From Chloroflexota bacterium (GTDB lineage: Bacteria > Chloroflexota > Anaerolineae > Anaerolineales > UBA4823): DNA of 5,183 nt. A program made the translations under genes and the position numbers. Positions 1 through 5,177 of the stretch are shown one piece after another. The notes under the pieces are model-generated. The model searched no databases, was not told where the DNA came from, and saw only the letters and a program-made list of their open reading frames with translations. The stretch is taken from assembly GCA_023395675.1 (NCBI GenBank), contig JAEWYL010000218.1:1-5183 (forward strand), read 5' to 3'. Position 1 is the first letter of the stretch, and every line of letters starts with the position of its first letter.

Positions 1-769
1 GGAGCGGGCTCCAGGAAGGCTTCCAGCGCGCCCGGAGCCAGGCACCGGCCTCCAATCCGATCCCGATCCAACCCCAGCCCACCGCCAGCACCCCCAGAAT
101 AAAGCCGAGCAGGGTCACCGGGATCAGGATCAGGGTGAATGCCAGCACCACGAGCAAGATCAGGCCCACCAGCCCAGCCAGGAGCCCCATCGCCCCAGAT
201 ACCAGCGGGTGTCCCACAGCGGCGCGACGCACACGGCGGGCCGGAGCGGGTAGAAAGCGCTGGGCCAGAGCCGCCGCTGCCCCAAAGAGCAGGGCCTGCG
301 GCAGCAGCCAGGCCAGCCTGGTCTCGACTGAGCTGCTCGGGAAGAGCTGTTCCGGTTCCAGCCCGCTTGCCGCCCCGGTGAGCGTCTGCCCGTGCAGGCG
401 CGCACTGGGAGACAATTCCAGCTTTCCGTTCCCAACCCGGAGGTCGCCCGTAATCTCGGCCTGGGGACCCACCTCCAGGCTTCCCCCAATGACAGACACC
501 TCCCCGTTCACCGTCCCGTCAATCACCAGCCTGCCGCCCATGAGAAAAACCGGGCCGTCCACTCGCGCCCCGGCTGCGAGCGCCGCTTCTCCATCCAGCA
601 CCAGAAACAACCCGGGCAGAACAGCGCCCGGCGAATAGTGGTGGCTGCCCTCCAGCACGAGCGTGCCGCTGTATGCGCCTGTCTCACCACCCGCCGTGCA
701 GGCGGATAGGCCCGCTGCCAGGACCAGCAGCCCGACCAGGAAAAGGCAGCCGCGCGCCGGTATTTTCAT
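1..769 (-). CDS. Lipoprotein with bactofilin-like repeats and C-terminal membrane helices (3'-truncated)
   Basis: Reading the minus strand from the ATG at 769-767 gives 256 codons without a stop, running off the left edge, so the C-terminus is missing. Residues 1-24 are a lipoprotein signal peptide: basic start (MKIPARG), a hydrophobic stretch, then lipobox LSAC with Cys24 as the lipidated residue. Residues about 36-130 are short repeating beta turns rich in G, V and D (for example VDGPVFLMGGRLVIDGTVNG), which resemble the bactofilin / polymer-forming right-handed beta-helix. Hydrophobic stretches follow at about 152-170, 189-216 and 217-240, suggesting several membrane helices. The start overlaps the permease stop as TGATG, so translation is probably coupled. 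Known family pattern: bactofilin-type repeats form polymers or scaffolds. Inference: an envelope protein working with the permease. The function is unknown. Confidence is high that it is a gene and moderate for the fold. Confidence 0.85.
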   Translation of the reverse strand, partial: MKIPARGCLFLVGLLVLAAGLSACTAGGETGAYSGTLVLEGSHHYSPGAVLPGLFLVLDGEAALAAGARVDGPVFLMGGRLVIDGTVNGEVSVIGGSLEVGPQAEITGDLRVGNGKLELSPSARLHGQTLTGAASGLEPEQLFPSSSVETRLAWLLPQALLFGAAAALAQRFLPAPARRVRRAAVGHPLVSGAMGLLAGLVGLILLVVLAFTLILIPVTLLGFILGVLAVGWGWIGIGLEAGAWLRARWKPSWSPL

Positions 770-2028
770 CACCGGCTCTCCATCCTCCGGCTCTGCTTCC
801 CGGGTTGGAAAAAGATCAGGCCGGTGACCAGCAAGAAGAACAGAAAGGCGAGCGCATTCACGATGCGCAGGTGCTGCTCGAGCGGGATGCCGCTCTGGCG
901 CATTTGAAGGGCCAGGGCCGTGCTGACAAAGGTCGCCGTCCAGCCGGAAAGGGCCACCCCCAGGGCGCTGTTGCGGCTGATTGTGCCCGGGGTGGAGATA
1001 TCGGCCCAGAGGGCAAAGTTCATCACGGTATACAGGCTGACCACCAGGGAATAGAGCAGCGGCAGGATCAGGGGCGGCTCTCCCGAGGCGGTTGAGGGGA
1101 CCGAAAAAGTGTACATCAAGTGGACCAGGGCGAAAATCCCGAAAACCCACAGGAAAAGCTCTTTTTCATCCAGGGCGGAATACAGCACACCTGCCACCAG
1201 GGCTGCCAGCACATGAGCGCCCCCGATCAGCAGGCGGACGCCCAGCTCGGGCGATCGCCACGCTGTTTCGAAGAAAACCGGCGTCTCGGCCAGGCGTAAA
1301 AACCCCAGGCTGTCAACGAAATAGATGCCAAACATCAGGACCAGGAAGCCCAGCAGCCTGCGCCGGAAGCGCGGTCTCGCTCCCTCCACACGCAGTACGA
1401 ACCTGCCCCGGGCAAACTCCGGCCTGAGATGCTGTTGGGCCAGCCGGCTCACGAGGGCGGACGGGAGGAAGGCCAGCAGCCCCAGGATGGCTGCGCCCGC
1501 GAACATCCAGGGCAGGAGCGCGGTCCGGAAGGTCTCGACCGTCCAATGAGGGGAGAGGACTGCCGCCGGAAAGTAAGCCCCTGCCGTGATCAGCGCGCCC
1601 GCAGCGCCACGCAGACGGACGGGCACCAGGTCGGTCGCCAGGCTGAACGTGGCGGGGACGCCCACACCGAGCGCAGCGGAGGCGCACAGGATCCACAGGG
1701 TAAAAACCGGCCGGCTGTGCACCGCCGGCGCGGCGGCAGTCAGCGCCGCCAGCGCCGCCACCACCACAAACGCCAGGCGCAGTTTAACCTGTAAGCGCCG
1801 GCTCCAGCCCTTTCGCTGCATCCACAGCCCCACAACGACCGCGGTGAGGCTGGTTGCCAGGGCCAGAAGGGCCATCCCACGGGCTACCTCTGCCCGGCTC
1901 ATCCCGACCAGGCGCGTACCCAGGTCCAGCACCCCAAACTGGACGAAGGTCAGGTTGTAGCAGTAGCCGGCCGCCATCATCCCGATGAAGAACAGGAACC
2001 CGAACAGGCCGGTCCAATGCAAGCGCAT
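769..2028 (-). CDS. MFS-like 12-helix membrane transporter
   Basis: The 419-residue protein is almost entirely hydrophobic, with about 12 predicted membrane helices in two halves joined by a basic loop (around residues 195-225, rich in R). A degenerate MFS motif A (G-L-W-M-Q-R-K-G-W-S-R-R) lies near residues 67-78 after helix 2. A second MFS-like signature, DLVPVRLRGAAGAL, lies near 133-146 before helix 5. The size fits the family (400-450 residues). The substrate cannot be told. I chose the ATG at 2028 because GGAGAGAGG lies 9 nt upstream of it. The ATG at 2049 in the same frame adds seven residues (MGERQQR) but has no Shine-Dalgarno sequence, and its codons are themselves that purine-rich site. 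A small GC hairpin (2056-2070) lies upstream. No convincing promoter was found between 2071 and 2316. The gene is followed with one-base overlap by the lipoprotein gene, so they form an operon. It could instead be a permease-like non-transporter membrane protein. Confidence 0.85.
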   Translation of the reverse strand: MRLHWTGLFGFLFFIGMMAAGYCYNLTFVQFGVLDLGTRLVGMSRAEVARGMALLALATSLTAVVVGLWMQRKGWSRRLQVKLRLAFVVVAALAALTAAAPAVHSRPVFTLWILCASAALGVGVPATFSLATDLVPVRLRGAAGALITAGAYFPAAVLSPHWTVETFRTALLPWMFAGAAILGLLAFLPSALVSRLAQQHLRPEFARGRFVLRVEGARPRFRRRLLGFLVLMFGIYFVDSLGFLRLAETPVFFETAWRSPELGVRLLIGGAHVLAALVAGVLYSALDEKELFLWVFGIFALVHLMYTFSVPSTASGEPPLILPLLYSLVVSLYTVMNFALWADISTPGTISRNSALGVALSGWTATFVSTALALQMRQSGIPLEQHLRIVNALAFLFFLLVTGLIFFQPGKQSRRMESR

Positions 2029-2113
2029 TCTCTGTTGCCTCTCTCCCATTCCGGCGCTGCGCGCCGCAGCTCACGTAGCGGTTCTTTCGCTAGTTGGGTG
2101 AGGGCTTAGGAAG

Positions 2114-2147
2114 GAAAAGTGCCTGTGAGGCGCGGCCCACAGGCGCT
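2114..2147 (-). terminator. Stem-loop with short T-tract upstream of the permease gene
   Basis: On the minus strand AGCGCCTGTG and CACAGGCACT can pair as a 10-position stem with one mismatch around a 10-nt GC-rich loop, and the 3' arm runs into TTTTCC. It could be a weak terminator backing up the one at 2317-2344, or a leader structure of the permease operon. The one imperfect pair is A-C in minus-strand RNA but a U-G wobble in plus-strand RNA, so the orientation is uncertain. Confidence 0.35.
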
Positions 2148-2316
2148 CATCCAGCAACCCTTGTGTATTTTGCGAAATGACCACCAAGGAATTGTAAAGC
2201 TTCTTATTCGGAAAACCATGCCTGGAAACCGGATCAGGATTATCATCATTTGGATCGAGTTACATTTATCCTCTTCCACCGGTGCCCAACAGCACCCTCG
2301 CCTCAGCCCGGGAATC

Positions 2317-2344
2317 AAAAAACCCCGGCGCTGAAGCGCCAGGG
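2317..2344 (-). terminator. Rho-independent terminator of the cold-shock gene
   Basis: Reading the minus strand, CCCTGGCGCT pairs with AGCGCCGGGG across a 2-nt turn (10 positions), followed at once by T6. The only non-Watson-Crick position is a G-U wobble in minus-strand RNA but would be an A-C mismatch in plus-strand RNA, which supports the minus orientation. It lies 36 bases past the csp stop codon and should separate csp from the permease operon. Confidence 0.9.
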
Positions 2345-2379
2345 CTTTAGGGTTAAATCTCGGCGGTTGGCCGCAGAGT

Positions 2380-2592
2380 TCAGTTAGAGACGATGACGTT
2401 GCTGGCCTGCAGGCCCTTGGGGCCCTGCTCGACGGTGAACTCTACACGCTGGCCTTCTTCCAGGTTGCGGTAGCCATCACCCTGGATGGCGGAATAATGC
2501 ACAAAGACGTCCGCCCCACCCTCACGCTCGATGAAGCCGTAGCCCTTGCTGCCATTAAACCACTTAACCGTGCCGATGATCCGTTCTGACAT
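2380..2592 (-). CDS. csp: Cold-shock domain protein (CspA family)
   Basis: The 70-residue protein is a complete single cold-shock domain, a five-strand OB fold that binds single-stranded RNA and DNA and acts as an RNA chaperone in the cytoplasm. Visible hallmarks are GTVKWFN (7-13), RNP1 KGYGFI (16-21), RNP2 VFVH (29-32) and the closing strands VEFTVEQGPKGLQASNV (50-66). Length is typical for the family (65-75 residues). The start is secure: AAGGAG lies 8 nt upstream of the ATG. The gene is monocistronic, with its own consensus promoter at 2763-2740 and its own terminator at 2344-2317. The leader of about 140 nt is long, as in E. coli cspA, where the leader controls mRNA stability and translation. 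Here it contains three hairpins, one of them terminator-like, suggesting RNA-level control. Whether it is cold-induced or constitutive cannot be told from sequence. Confidence 0.97.
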   Translation of the reverse strand: MSERIIGTVKWFNGSKGYGFIEREGGADVFVHYSAIQGDGYRNLEEGQRVEFTVEQGPKGLQASNVIVSN

Positions 2593-2594
2593 TG

Positions 2595-2611
2595 CTTGTA
2601 CTCCTTACAAG
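2595..2611 (-). promoter_or_regulatory. Hairpin presenting the csp Shine-Dalgarno sequence in its loop
   Basis: On the minus strand CTTGTA-AGGAG-TACAAG is a perfect 6-bp inverted repeat whose 5-nt loop is exactly the ribosome binding site. The ATG follows 2 nt after the stem. The stem has only two G-C pairs and should be marginally stable, so its folding could depend on temperature or on bound Csp. Confidence 0.7.
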
Positions 2612-2642
2612 AAACAAAAAATATTCTACGATACCCCGCAGG

Positions 2643-2666
2643 TTTGTTTGGAAAGGGACAAACAAA
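2643..2666 (-). promoter_or_regulatory. Second leader hairpin overlapping the terminator U-tract
   Basis: On the minus strand TTTGTTTG pairs perfectly with CAAACAAA around the 8-nt pyrimidine loop TCCCTTTC. The 5' arm uses the last three T residues of the preceding terminator-like T-tract, so folding of this hairpin would occupy part of that U-tract. It lies within the csp leader. Confidence 0.5.
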
Positions 2667-2690
2667 AAAGCTCATGGACATACCATGAGC
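2664..2690 (-). terminator. Terminator-like hairpin inside the csp leader (candidate attenuator)
   Basis: On the minus strand GCTCATGG pairs perfectly with CCATGAGC around the loop TATGT, followed directly by T6. It is shaped like an intrinsic terminator but lies between the csp promoter and the csp gene, about 42 nt after the expected transcription start. If it works, it would yield a leader RNA of about 69 nt and limit csp transcription. Confidence 0.65.
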
Positions 2691-2739
2691 CGCTGTTTTC
2701 CAATTCCAACGTGAACTTACTGGTATCCAACTGAGAGCG

Positions 2740-2768
2740 ATTATAGCACAGGCGCCAGGTTCTGTCAA
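2740..2768 (-). promoter_or_regulatory. Consensus sigma-70-type promoter of csp
   Basis: On the minus strand a perfect -35 TTGACA (2768-2763), a 17-bp spacer and a perfect -10 TATAAT (2745-2740) are present. The expected start of transcription is near A2732, which gives a leader of about 140 nt before the csp ATG. Confidence 0.88.
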
Positions 2769-2815
2769 ATATTTTCGGAGAATGGGGACACGCATTCGAT
2801 AACGGAGAGGGATAG

Positions 2816-2846
2816 GGGCGGCTGCCTGACAGAGATTCAGCCGCCC
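2816..2846. repeat. 9-bp hairpin in the csp/ndh divergent intergenic region
   Basis: GGGCGGCTG (2816-2824) and CAGCCGCCC (2838-2846) form a perfect 9-bp stem with a 13-nt loop. A pyrimidine stretch ending in T5 (2860-2864) begins only after a gap of several bases, so this is not a good terminator for the plus strand, and no plus-strand gene precedes it. It may be a structured leader or a protein-binding site. Confidence 0.5.
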
Positions 2847-2894
2847 GGATCTTCCCCTCTTTTTACGAAAGCCTGGCCAAATCGTGTCAGGCAG
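2822..2894. repeat. 10-bp inverted repeat upstream of ndh
   Basis: CTGCCTGACA (2822-2831) is repeated in exact inverted form as TGTCAGGCAG (2885-2894), with 53 bases between the arms. The left arm shares three bases with the stem of the 2816-2846 hairpin, so the two pairings compete if transcribed. The arms could also be two binding sites for one regulator. Confidence 0.5.
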
Positions 2895-2947
2895 GTTCCT
2901 GAGCGCAGTAAGGGAATCTCCTTATATCATTCCAGCTACCGAATCGC

Positions 2948-2953
2948 TATACT
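2948..2953 (+). promoter_or_regulatory. Possible -10 box of ndh
   Basis: TATACT, one mismatch from consensus, lies 53 bases before the ndh ATG. No clear -35 box sits at the proper distance, so this is a weak call. Confidence 0.3.
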
Positions 2954-3006
2954 GAGAACGCCCGTCCAGCCGGCCCGGTGCGGGATCAGGAAAGTGAGAA
3001 GATAAG

Positions 3007-4281
3007 ATGAGTTCTGAAAAGCCAACAGTCGTGATTGTCGGCGCCGGATTCGGGGGTCTGAACGCGGCCCGTGAACTGCGCGCTTCTCCGGTGAACGTCA
3101 TCCTGATCGATAAAAACAACTACCACCTGTTCCAACCCCTGCTTTACCAGGTCGCCACCGCCGGCCTCTCCCCCACCGATATCGCCTACCCGGTGCGGGC
3201 CATCTTTCGTAAGCAGAAAAACTTCACCTTTCGACTGGCGGAGGTGACGGGGATTGACTTTGAGCGCCGTGTCGTATCCACTGCCTACGAGTCCCTGCCT
3301 TACGATTACCTGATCCTGGCGACAGGTGGGGAGACCAACTATTTCGGATTGGAGTCGGTGCGCCAGAACGGGTACGAAATGAAATCCCTGCAGGACGCGA
3401 TCGCGATCCGCAACCATGTCCTCTCGATGTTCGAGCTGGCCGCGGAGATTGTTGACGAGGAAGAATGCCAGGCGCTGCGCACCTTTGTGGTGGTCGGCGG
3501 CGGGCCCACCGGTGTAGAATGCGCCGGGGCTCTCTCAGAACTGATCCGGCTGGTCCTGCGGAAGGATTTCCCGGAGCTGGACATTTCCAAAGCGCAGGTC
3601 CTCTTGCTGGAGGCGCTGGACCGGGTGCTGGCGGGCTTTCCGGAGGAGTTGAGCCGCGCCGCGGTGCGCACGCTGGAAGATAAACGCGTGGAGGTCCGTT
3701 TTGGGGCCTCGGTGGAGAGCTACGACGGCAGGCAGATCCTCTTGAAAGGCGGCGAGAGCATCCAGGCTGCCACCCTGATCTGGGCCGCAGGCGTGCGCGC
3801 CGCCGAGATGCTGGGCTGGACCGGACTGCCGCAGGGTAGAGGCGGGCGGGTTCTGGTCGAGCCGGGCCTGCAGACGCCCGGACACCCGGAGGTATTCATT
3901 ATCGGGGACGCCGCTTACATGGAAGCAGATGGGCAGCCGCTGCCCATGGTGGCACCGGTAGCCATCCAGCAGGGAAAGACCGCCGCCCGCAATATCAGGC
4001 GAATCATCGCCGGCGAGGAGCCGCTCCCCTTCCAGTACAAAGACCCCGGATCGCTGGCCACGATCGGCCGGAATGCGGCCGTTGCCCGGGTTGGCCGGTT
4101 CAAATTTTCCGGCTTTATCGCCTGGGTGGTGTGGCTGGTGGTGCACCTTTTCTGGCTGGTGGGGTTTCGAAACCGCCTGCTGGTGATGATCAACTGGGCC
4201 TGGGACTACTTTTTTTTCGATCGCGGGGTGCGCCTGATTACCCGGCGCATCCTCCCGCAGCGAGAGAAAGTGGCTCAATAA
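3007..4281 (+). CDS. ndh: Type II NADH dehydrogenase (NADH:quinone oxidoreductase)
   Basis: The 424-residue protein is a full-length, two-dinucleotide-fold flavoprotein that passes electrons from NADH through FAD to membrane quinone without pumping protons. The FAD fold starts with VIVGAGFGG (9-17) and ends its second strand at Asp35. The NAD(H) fold has VVVGGGPTGVE (161-171), with acidic Glu202 at the end of its second strand, fitting NADH rather than NADPH. IIGDAA (298-303) is the second FAD-binding motif, and APVAIQQG (316-323) is the conserved stretch near the quinone site. Residues about 370-387 are a hydrophobic, Trp-rich helix followed by basic residues, typical of the C-terminal anchor on the inner face of the membrane. 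The start has only a weak Shine-Dalgarno (GAGAAG, 5 nt upstream), but the FAD motif begins at the usual distance. It stands alone and is divergent from csp. Related sulfide:quinone oxidoreductases are less likely, because the catalytic cysteines are not evident. Confidence 0.95.
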   Translation: MSSEKPTVVIVGAGFGGLNAARELRASPVNVILIDKNNYHLFQPLLYQVATAGLSPTDIAYPVRAIFRKQKNFTFRLAEVTGIDFERRVVSTAYESLPYDYLILATGGETNYFGLESVRQNGYEMKSLQDAIAIRNHVLSMFELAAEIVDEEECQALRTFVVVGGGPTGVECAGALSELIRLVLRKDFPELDISKAQVLLLEALDRVLAGFPEELSRAAVRTLEDKRVEVRFGASVESYDGRQILLKGGESIQAATLIWAAGVRAAEMLGWTGLPQGRGGRVLVEPGLQTPGHPEVFIIGDAAYMEADGQPLPMVAPVAIQQGKTAARNIRRIIAGEEPLPFQYKDPGSLATIGRNAAVARVGRFKFSGFIAWVVWLVVHLFWLVGFRNRLLVMINWAWDYFFFDRGVRLITRRILPQREKVAQ

Positions 4282-4282
4282 A

Positions 4283-4366
4283 CCCGGGCACCTCTTTCCG
4301 GGGCGCAATCCCGAAAAATCAGGAATCGCAGGGTTAACTGCGGGTCCGCGCCCCCGCAATCAACCC
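4283..4366 (+). terminator. Stem-loops downstream of ndh, possible imperfect terminator
   Basis: Just after the ndh stop, CCCGG (4283-4287) can pair with CCGGG (4298-4302). A larger two-part stem follows: GGGTT (4331-4335) with AACCC (4362-4366), and inside it TGCGGG (4339-4344) with CCCGCA (4353-4358), separated by a 3x3 internal loop. Pyrimidine-rich DNA follows (CGCTTTCTCC), not a real T-tract. It may end or protect the ndh transcript, but it is not a clear intrinsic terminator. Confidence 0.4.
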
Positions 4367-4415
4367 CGCTTTCTCCTCTCGGGTTGAAAATAGGTAAGAC
4401 GCGATGGACCTGCCC

Positions 4416-4440
4416 CCGTTATCAACGGCGCCTGTTTTTT
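4416..4440 (+). terminator. Weak hairpin followed by T6 upstream of the carD promoter
   Basis: CCGTT-ATC-AACGG forms a 5-bp stem, and T6 begins six bases after it (4435-4440). The gap makes it a poor intrinsic terminator. It is consistent with the end of ndh transcription and supports the view that this stretch is non-coding although an open frame crosses it. Confidence 0.3.
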
Positions 4441-4450
4441 CAGAGATTAA

Positions 4451-4459
4451 TGGTATAAT
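4451..4459 (+). promoter_or_regulatory. Extended -10 promoter of the carD-like gene
   Basis: TGGTATAAT matches the extended -10 consensus (TGnTATAAT) exactly. A recognisable -35 is absent (CTGTTT at 16-bp spacing is poor), which an extended -10 can tolerate. Transcription would start near 4466, giving a leader of about 105 nt to the ATG at 4572. A second possible -10 (TATACT, 4478-4483) lies just downstream. Confidence 0.55.
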
Positions 4460-4571
4460 TTATTTAGACGAATATCCTATACTGGATGCGCCGCCGTTCT
4501 CCAGCTTTGTCAGGACCGGCGGCAAGTTGTTATATCCGACCCATTCAACAATTTTGAAAGAGAGGTTTCAG

Positions 4572-5078
4572 ATGAATTTTCATCCCGGCGATCAGGTGGT
4601 GCACTGGACCTATGGTCTGGGGGAAATCATCGAACTCGATGAGAAAAAGTTGCTGGGGAAGACCGAGCAGTACTACGTGGTTCAGATCAACGACCTGACG
4701 CTCTGGGTGCCGGTGACCAGCGAGGGCGAGAGCAGCCTGCGCTTCCCAACCCCGGCAGCCGAATTTGATCAATACATCAGCATGTTGAAAGCCACCCCCG
4801 AACCGCTAGAGGAAGACCGCCTGCAGCGAAAAAACCAGCTCAGCAGCCTGTTAAAAGACGGTTCTCTCGCCTCGGTCTGCAAGGTGGTGCGAGACATGGC
4901 CTTCCACCTGCAGTCAAAGAAAGGGAATGACCACGACTTTGCCACCCTGGAGCGCGCGCTCAACTTATTGATCGAGGAATGGTCCGCCTCCCAGTCCATC
5001 CCTCTCTCTGCCGCCCGGCAGGAGTTGGGTGCAGTGCTGGGGGAAGAGATCTTTCACGCCAAACCTTCCTCCCGGTAG
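4572..5078 (+). CDS. carD: CarD/CdnL-family RNA polymerase-binding regulator
   Basis: The 168-residue protein has the CarD layout. An N-terminal Tudor-like RNA-polymerase-interacting domain (about 1-58; FHPGDQVVHWTYGLGEI, GKTEQYYVV, LWVPV, LRFP) is followed by a helical DNA-contacting domain (about 64-160; DGSLASVCKVVRDMAFHL, then TLERALNLLIEEW). In this family the first domain binds the RNA polymerase beta subunit and the second contacts the upstream edge of the promoter bubble, stabilising open complexes. The start at 4572 is preferred: GAAAGAGAGG lies 6 nt upstream, the protein then begins like known CarD proteins, and the promoter at 4451-4459 lies after the alternative ATG at 4404. The 56 extra residues from that ATG show no domain. 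In my remembered alignment to Mycobacterium CarD, Arg83 replaces the wedge tryptophan (Trp85). Alternative: a CarD-like paralogue with a different role. Confidence 0.9.
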   Translation: MNFHPGDQVVHWTYGLGEIIELDEKKLLGKTEQYYVVQINDLTLWVPVTSEGESSLRFPTPAAEFDQYISMLKATPEPLEEDRLQRKNQLSSLLKDGSLASVCKVVRDMAFHLQSKKGNDHDFATLERALNLLIEEWSASQSIPLSAARQELGAVLGEEIFHAKPSSR

Positions 5079-5082
5079 CGTT

Positions 5083-5129
5083 TTTTCGTCCCTGGCTGCA
5101 TCCAACCCAAACTGCAGGCCAGGCGAAAA
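5083..5129 (+). repeat. Long imperfect stem-loop just after carD
   Basis: CCTGGC-TGCA (5091-5100) pairs with TGCA-g-GCCAGG (5113-5123) with one bulged G, around a 12-nt C/A-rich loop. TTTTCG (5083-5088) can pair with CGAAAA (5124-5129) to extend the stem past a 2-nt bulge. The T-run is on the 5' side and the A-run on the 3' side, opposite to an intrinsic terminator, so it more likely protects the 3' end of the carD mRNA. Confidence 0.5.
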
Positions 5130-5135
5130 GCAGTC

Positions 5136-5159
5136 GGGGGGGGGGGGCGGGGGGGGGGG
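5136..5159. repeat. Two G homopolymers (G12, C, G11)
   Basis: Twelve G, one C and eleven G stand at the end of the window, unlike anything else in it. Their place at a sequence end suggests an assembly or read-tail artefact (poly-G from two-colour sequencing chemistry). A real G-rich tract is possible but less likely. Confidence 0.8.
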
Positions 5160-5160
5160 C

Positions 5161-5177
5161 CCCGCCGGCGGGTTTTT
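5161..5177 (+). terminator. GC palindrome followed by T5 at the window end
   Basis: CCCGCCGGCGGG is a perfect palindrome followed directly by T5, shaped like a small intrinsic terminator on the plus strand and reasonably placed about 85 bases after carD. It lies against the suspect poly-G tract, so its sequence and position are not secure. Confidence 0.35.

Larger units (their letters stand above)
2029..2379. other. Intergenic region between permease and cold-shock gene
   Basis: About 350 bases without a supported gene. The region is clearly richer in A+T in its middle (2160-2280) than the flanking genes, as expected of non-coding DNA. It holds the cold-shock terminator (2317-2344), a second stem-loop (2118-2147), a small hairpin GGTGC/GCACC (2281-2296) and the 5' region of the permease operon. 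A GATAAT hexamer on the minus strand (2244-2239) could be a -10 box, but no matching -35 box is visible, so I do not call a promoter. Confidence 0.6.

Noticed and set aside
135..709. Several open frames on the plus strand and one on the other minus frame (160-489)
   Set aside because: They lie opposite or out of frame with the lipoprotein gene, are rich in P, R, S and A as expected of GC-rich shadow frames, and show no domain.
673..1960. Plus-strand open frames across the permease gene
   Set aside because: They are antisense shadows of a clear 12-helix membrane protein and have low-complexity polar sequence.
2239..2244. GATAAT as the permease promoter
   Set aside because: No -35 box at 15-19 bp spacing, and the match is isolated in an A+T-richer stretch.
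2106..2334. Two overlapping 70-71 codon frames on opposite strands in the intergenic region
   Set aside because: Neither has a ribosome site or a recognisable motif; both cross terminator or hairpin sequences.
2670..2690. Perfect inverted repeat considered as a transcription-factor operator
   Set aside because: The T6 directly after the stem on the csp transcript strand fits an RNA terminator better, though an operator role is not excluded.
2546..2734. 62-codon plus-strand frame opposite the csp leader
   Set aside because: It is antisense to the structured leader, with no ribosome site or domain.
2442..2795. 117-codon minus-strand frame overlapping csp
   Set aside because: It runs through the csp promoter, leader hairpins and into csp in another frame; the csp frame is certain.
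3535..4359. 274-codon minus-strand frame antisense to ndh
   Set aside because: It is long only because of the GC-rich codon pattern of ndh; it has no hydrophobic core or motif and lacks a plausible start site.
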